From Candidatus Aenigmatarchaeota archaeon (lineage in GTDB: Archaea; Aenigmatarchaeota; Aenigmatarchaeia; GW2011-AR5), in contig JACQIE010000060.1 of assembly GCA_016198645.1 (NCBI GenBank), positions 1-9,694 of the forward strand: a stretch of 9,694 nucleotides of DNA, given 5' to 3'. Each line of letters opens with the position of its first letter. Within the stretch, counting starts at the first letter, position 1. Positions 5,953-9,694 of this stretch are shown one piece after another. A program made the translations under genes and the position numbers. A model generated the notes under the pieces. The model was not told where the DNA came from. It worked only from the letters and a program-made list of their open reading frames with translations, and did not search any database.

Positions 5953-7883
5953 CACAGCCACCTCAAGACAACAAATAGTGCGACCACTGTTATAAAGATG
6001 TACATCACATAAGTATCAAGGTCTCCGTTCTGCATTTTTGATACAATCTGCGATACGCGGCTGACGAAACGTGCAACGGGCATATACATGTATCCTTCAA
6101 AGAATTTCAGCAGATGTATTTCTGCCGTGCCTTCCTTGAAGAGCACGTTCTGCTTGTCGAAATAAGCTCTTTCCGCGATTTTTTGCGTCCTGTATATGGG
6201 CTTGAATATGGTAACTATGGGCTCCGCGAATCCGGACGCCGTATATTCCATGCCGCCGTTCTGCGACAATATTCCACAGCCCCACGTCTCGCCCGTGCGC
6301 GTCTTGCGCGACGCAAAGAAGAACACAAAAGCCGCAGTCAGCCCGCAGGATAACAGGAGAAGAGTTCCCGTGAGCAGCATATCCGGAATAGGCAGTGCAA
6401 CGCCCGCAAAAGAGAATATCTGGTAAGACAATACGCCGAATGCTATGCAGAGAACTGCCATGATAGCCGGGCCTGCCAGCATCGGGAGCTCTGCTTCTTT
6501 TGCTTTCTCTGTTTTTTCCGTGCGCGGCACTGCCAGAAAAATAGTCCCGAACGCTTTTACGAAGCACGCCGCCGCCAGAGCGCTCGTGAGGGCAAGAACG
6601 GAGAGCGATGCCACGAGTATGACGCTCACAAAATTGCTGCCCAGCGTCCATGACTGAAAGAAGGACTGGAATATCATGAGTTCGCTGACGAAGCCGTTGA
6701 ATGGCGGCATCGCGGAAATAGAAACGGAACCTATCAAAAAGAGCGCTGCAGTTAGTGGCATGCGCTTTATGAGGCCGCCCATGCTCTCGATGTCACGCGT
6801 TCCCGTGGCATTGACTACCGAGCCTGCCGTCATGAACAGCAGGCTCTTGAAAATAGCGTGGTTCAGCGTGTGAAAGAGCGCGCCCAGAAGGCTTATGTCT
6901 GCCAGCACGCCGAGGCCAAAATCCGTGAATATTACCGACAGCCCGAACCCGATGAGTATGATGCCTATATTCTCTATGCTATGATATGCCAGAAGCCTCT
7001 TGATGTCGTGCTCCTTGAGCGCATAGATTACTCCCAGTATCGCGGATATTGTTCCGGCGACGAGTATGAACACGCCCCACCATAATTCCGGGGAGAGCAC
7101 GTACAATACGAAGCGCATGAGCCCGTATATCGCGACTTTCAGCATCACACCGGACATTAGTGCGGAGATGTTGGACGGGCTTGCCGGGTGCGCGTAAGGC
7201 AGCCATTTATGGAAGGGTATGGCTCCCGCCTTTATTCCGAAACCTGCAAAAAGCGAAAGAAATACCGCCGCTGCAACCTGCTGCGTAAGCGGCACGCGCT
7301 GTATATCAAACGTCCCGGAAATGCCGAAGAGCGCGAGGAACGCAATCAAAAGGAACATCGTGCTTAGCTGCGTCATGATGAAATAAAAAATTCCCGCTTT
7401 CACCGTTTCTCCTCTTTCGTACTCCGTCATGACCAGAACGAAGGACGACAATGACATGATTTCCCAAAAGAACAGGAAGGAGAAACTGTTTGCCGATGCA
7501 ATAACGAGTAGCATGGATAGAATAAAAACTCCCATCGCCGACACAAGAATATTTTTTCTTGCGCCCGGACGCATATGCTCCACGTACGACATGGAATATA
7601 CGGAAACGGCAAGCGAAACAAGCGCCACGGTGAACATAAAGAACGCCGCCAGTCTGTCTACGTATAGAGTTATCGTAAGAGCAGGAAGGATTTTGTAGAG
7701 CGCTAGTGAGACCGTCCCGTTAAAGTGTATGACGGCGAGCGAAAAAGCCGCCAGCGCCGCCGAAGCGGCAAAAACGAGCGCAAGAGATATTCTTCTGGCT
7801 ATCGCCCTCTGGAAAAGAAGGGGCACAGCGACGCTGCCCAGAAGCATCATCAAAGACAGAGGTAGCAAATAATCCAGTTCCAT
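5952..7883 (-). CDS. hyfB: HyfB-like antiporter-type (NuoL-like) proton-translocating membrane subunit
   Basis: A 643-residue membrane protein with roughly 15-16 helices, the first gene of the operon and the counterpart of HyfB/HycC/NuoL. All hallmark charged residues are present: the TM5 glutamate E141 in FFWEIMSLSSF; the TM7 lysine K218 in GFGIKAGAIPFHKWLPYAHP; the TM8 lysine K249 in GVMLKVAIYG; and the TM12 histidines and lysine in HTLNHAIFKSLLF (K346). After the antiporter core comes a HyfB-type tail with a loop (WGCGILSQNGGMEYTASGFA), a charged linker (KPIYRTQKIAERAYFDKQ) and a final helix after NGDLDTYVMYIF. The start is uncertain: ATG 7883 and an in-frame TTG at 7889 are both possible, with only a weak GATGAT upstream. 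ATG is preferred. It probably forms the distal ion channel. Confidence 0.92.
   Translation of the reverse strand: MELDYLLPLSLMMLLGSVAVPLLFQRAIARRISLALVFAASAALAAFSLAVIHFNGTVSLALYKILPALTITLYVDRLAAFFMFTVALVSLAVSVYSMSYVEHMRPGARKNILVSAMGVFILSMLLVIASANSFSFLFFWEIMSLSSFVLVMTEYERGETVKAGIFYFIMTQLSTMFLLIAFLALFGISGTFDIQRVPLTQQVAAAVFLSLFAGFGIKAGAIPFHKWLPYAHPASPSNISALMSGVMLKVAIYGLMRFVLYVLSPELWWGVFILVAGTISAILGVIYALKEHDIKRLLAYHSIENIGIILIGFGLSVIFTDFGLGVLADISLLGALFHTLNHAIFKSLLFMTAGSVVNATGTRDIESMGGLIKRMPLTAALFLIGSVSISAMPPFNGFVSELMIFQSFFQSWTLGSNFVSVILVASLSVLALTSALAAACFVKAFGTIFLAVPRTEKTEKAKEAELPMLAGPAIMAVLCIAFGVLSYQIFSFAGVALPIPDMLLTGTLLLLSCGLTAAFVFFFASRKTRTGETWGCGILSQNGGMEYTASGFAEPIVTIFKPIYRTQKIAERAYFDKQNVLFKEGTAEIHLLKFFEGYMYMPVARFVSRVSQIVSKMQNGDLDTYVMYIFITVVALFVVLRWL
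5958..5964 (-). promoter_or_regulatory. Ribosome binding site deciding the hyfC start
   Basis: The minus strand reads GAGGTGG, five bases before ATG 5952. It lies inside the hyfB 3' end and rules against the upstream GTG at 5961. Confidence 0.7.
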
Positions 7884-7977
7884 GCCCAATCATCAGTACT
7901 TATTCTGCCCGTTGGATCCCGTAATACGACAGTCGTTCATCTGTATGTGGGTATCAATCATGCCGCAGGGTTTCCTA

Positions 7978-8009
7978 AATACAACAATTGAAAGAACAAG
8001 TATTTTAAG
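7978..8009 (-). promoter_or_regulatory. Possible promoter of the hyf-like operon
   Basis: The minus strand carries CTTAAAATA (complement of 8001-8009), a TATA-like element. Transcription would begin near 7978 and leave a leader of about 95 bases before ATG 7883. This is the most AT-rich part of the 7884-8035 gap. The assignment is by composition and position only. The upstream propeller gene has the same orientation, so read-through from it is also possible. Confidence 0.35.
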
Positions 8010-8023
8010 CTGCATTTCAATTG
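7985..8023. repeat. Perfect 9-bp inverted repeat around the hyf promoter region
   Basis: CAATTGAAA (7985-7993) and TTTCAATTG (8015-8023) are exact reverse complements separated by 21 bases, and the TATA-like 8001-8009 sits between them. Centre-to-centre spacing is 30 bases, about three DNA turns. This would suit a dimeric regulator binding both half-sites or two palindromic CAATTG sites. A second, overlapping inverted repeat (GCTGCA 8009-8014, TGCAGC 8031-8036) begins at the propeller stop codon and could be a weak transcript-end hairpin for that gene; no T-run follows it directly. Confidence 0.4.
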
Positions 8024-8035
8024 GATTATTTGCAG

Positions 8036-9694
8036 CTAGTGTCCGTGGTTGTATTCTCCTGACAGAATAAACTCTCTGGCTTCTTTGGCGTTGCGGGGCT
8101 GTGAATGCCCACCGGTATAAACTGCGTTGCCGGTTACGCTCAGGGAAATATAGCCGTTTTCATTCATCACACCCCGGAACAAACCACGACCACACGTGCA
8201 GGCATAAATTTTTTTGAAATCCGGCGATGCGCCCATGCAATATGCATAGTTGTGTATTCCGTCAGGCACCATTTCGCCTGCTCCTGCTTTTTTCCACGTC
8301 ATGCCGCCGTCATTTGTTTCTACCACGTTTTCTCCGTGGTGACCAACCACCAGATGGTCGGGATTCTTCGGGTCAATGAGAATATTTTCATAATTGGGCA
8401 GATGGCCGAAATTATAGAGCCATGCCAGAAAGTCTTCTTCCCTCTCCCCGCCTTCATAGTTTCTAATCCCTGCTGTAAGCTCTTCCCATGTATCTCCGCC
8501 GTCTTTGCTTCGGAAAATCCCCCCGTATTTTCCCGATAGCTGTTCTTCTGAAGAAAGTTGCCCGAAAAATACGTTGGAAGACGCAATTATTATAGCCGAG
8601 TCTGCCGGGGACATAGCCAGTCGATATGTATACTTGAGGCTGTCCGTTCCCAGCGCTATGAAGTGGCTTCCCCCGTCGGTGCTCTTGAATACTCCTTCTC
8701 CCAATGCCGAGGCATAGACCGTGTTCCGGTCATCGGGGCTGAAGATGATGGAATACACGGCAAAATCACCGATGCCTTTCGCCCTGCTCCAGCTTTCTCC
8801 CCCGTCGTGCGATTCCCACAGGCCTTCGCCGGGAGGTGTTTCGGCAACCTCTGCTGCCATGCCCGCAAGAATATGATTGCTATCGCCGGGATCAATCGCC
8901 AGTGATTTGATAAAACCCTCCTTATTTTTTCCCGGCCTGCTTTTTTCCGTGAATTGGCTCTCATCTTTCGAAACATGTCCCGCCGCAAACTTGTCGCCGC
9001 CAATATATACGCGGCTGAAATTGCGGGGATCTGGTTGAAGTGTAAGGACAAAATAATCGGCTGCTATGCGGCGGTATGCCCGGCCGCCGTTTTTTGACCA
9101 ATAAAAACCGAGCCTGTCCCAGGTTCCTGCATAAATCTCATTTTCATCGGCGGCGTTAACGTGCACTTCCCGGGTAGCTACGGAAATCATGCCTTCATTG
9201 TATTCCTCAAAGGTGTTGCCGTTGTCTGAAGATACGTAGATGCCATTGCCTCCCGAACCGGCATATATTTTTGAATTCAGGCTTGCTATCTCCCCGACCC
9301 AGTCTGAAGGCAGACCCTGCGACGCCATCTCCTGGAAAGAATTCCCGTCAGTCGAAACCCAGATTTTAGCATCAGGATTCCATGTTGCAACGAAAAGTCT
9401 CGTGTCATCTGCGGCAAGACCTGTAACCTGTTCCATTCCGGGCACTTTTTCCCAGGATAAGCCGTCCGTAGCCAGCCGGTATAGCCCGCCGCCCATGCGT
9501 GTATTAAATTGAATTTGTGCGCCCAGAAGATACAAAGTATTTTTGAAGTTCACAAAACGGGCGGTTTTCAGGTCACTAAGGCCGCGATTGAATGGCGTCC
9601 AGCTTTTACCGGCGTCGGAAGAGACGAAAACGCCGTCGTTGTCCGTGGCGAGATACATTTTTGAGTTAAAGAAGAATATGTGATTGAAATCGTA
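8036..9694 (-). CDS. Asp-box (BNR/sortilin-like) beta-propeller protein, N-terminus outside the window
   Basis: The frame stays open past the first visible ATG (9658) to the window edge: the 12 codons before it read YDFNHIFFFNSK with no stop, and continue the propeller strand pattern into MYLATDNDGVFVSS. At least 552 residues are therefore present and the true start lies outside. Counted from Met at 9658, Asp-box turns (S/T-x-D-x-G-x-x-W/F) recur at SSDAGKSW (13-20), STDGNSF (102-108), SSDNGNTF (143-150), SKNGGRAY (188-195), SHDGGESW (283-290), STDGGSHF (326-333), SKDGGDTW (384-391) and TNDGGMTW (448-455). Each sits near a 'hyvG' strand and several near a D-P-x-[ND] loop. This is the pattern of sortilin/VPS10-type and YCF48-like propellers, often extracellular binding or glycan-active proteins. 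Sialidase catalytic residues cannot be judged. No membrane anchor is seen at the C-terminus (GEYNHGH). A role in the hyf complex is not indicated beyond adjacency. Confidence 0.85.
   Translation of the reverse strand, partial: YDFNHIFFFNSKMYLATDNDGVFVSSDAGKSWTPFNRGLSDLKTARFVNFKNTLYLLGAQIQFNTRMGGGLYRLATDGLSWEKVPGMEQVTGLAADDTRLFVATWNPDAKIWVSTDGNSFQEMASQGLPSDWVGEIASLNSKIYAGSGGNGIYVSSDNGNTFEEYNEGMISVATREVHVNAADENEIYAGTWDRLGFYWSKNGGRAYRRIAADYFVLTLQPDPRNFSRVYIGGDKFAAGHVSKDESQFTEKSRPGKNKEGFIKSLAIDPGDSNHILAGMAAEVAETPPGEGLWESHDGGESWSRAKGIGDFAVYSIIFSPDDRNTVYASALGEGVFKSTDGGSHFIALGTDSLKYTYRLAMSPADSAIIIASSNVFFGQLSSEEQLSGKYGGIFRSKDGGDTWEELTAGIRNYEGGEREEDFLAWLYNFGHLPNYENILIDPKNPDHLVVGHHGENVVETNDGGMTWKKAGAGEMVPDGIHNYAYCMGASPDFKKIYACTCGRGLFRGVMNENGYISLSVTGNAVYTGGHSQPRNAKEAREFILSGEYNHGH

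Overview
The window is dominated by a tightly packed six-gene operon on the minus strand (7883 down to 839). It encodes a Hyf/complex I-like membrane complex with the transcription order hyfB, hyfC, hyfE, hyfF, hyfG, hyfI. Spacing is minimal: TGATG at hyfB/hyfC, ATGA at hyfE/hyfF, and 10 bases or less elsewhere. GGTG-type ribosome binding sites, TATA-like AT-rich boxes upstream of two genes and a probable leaderless gene suggest an archaeon, possibly an uncultivated lineage. No rRNA, tRNA or diagnostic informational gene is present, so a bacterial host cannot be excluded.

Layout from left to right. Positions 1-210 (plus strand) hold the 3' end of an AT-rich gene resembling a bacterial-type PH domain (bPH_2) membrane protein, cut by the window edge. 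Positions 211-409 are non-coding, with small repeats and a terminator-like hairpin for the minus-strand gene that follows. Positions 410-769 (minus) encode an unrecognised 119-residue protein with its own AT-rich promoter. Positions 839-7883 (minus) are the hyf-like operon. Positions 7884-8035 are an intergenic stretch with a TATA-like element enclosed by a perfect 9-bp inverted repeat. Positions 8036-9694 (minus) encode a large Asp-box (BNR/sortilin-like) beta-propeller protein whose N-terminus lies beyond the right edge.

The most interesting point is a mismatch within the complex. The membrane subunits (two antiporter-like subunits, the NuoH-like anchor and the HyfE subunit) keep the charged residues expected of an ion-translocating arm. 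The soluble catalytic pair has lost its metal ligands. The large subunit lacks both [NiFe]-binding cysteine pairs, as in the known Ehr (energy-converting hydrogenase-related) complexes. The NuoB/HyfI-like small subunit also lacks all four cysteines that normally hold the proximal [4Fe-4S] cluster; three of those positions are D, D and N. No ferredoxin-like HyfA/HyfH subunit is encoded in the operon. All six frames are intact and otherwise well conserved, so this reads as a maintained complex with a non-redox, or externally supplied, mode of action rather than a decaying hydrogenase. What drives or uses it cannot be told from this window.
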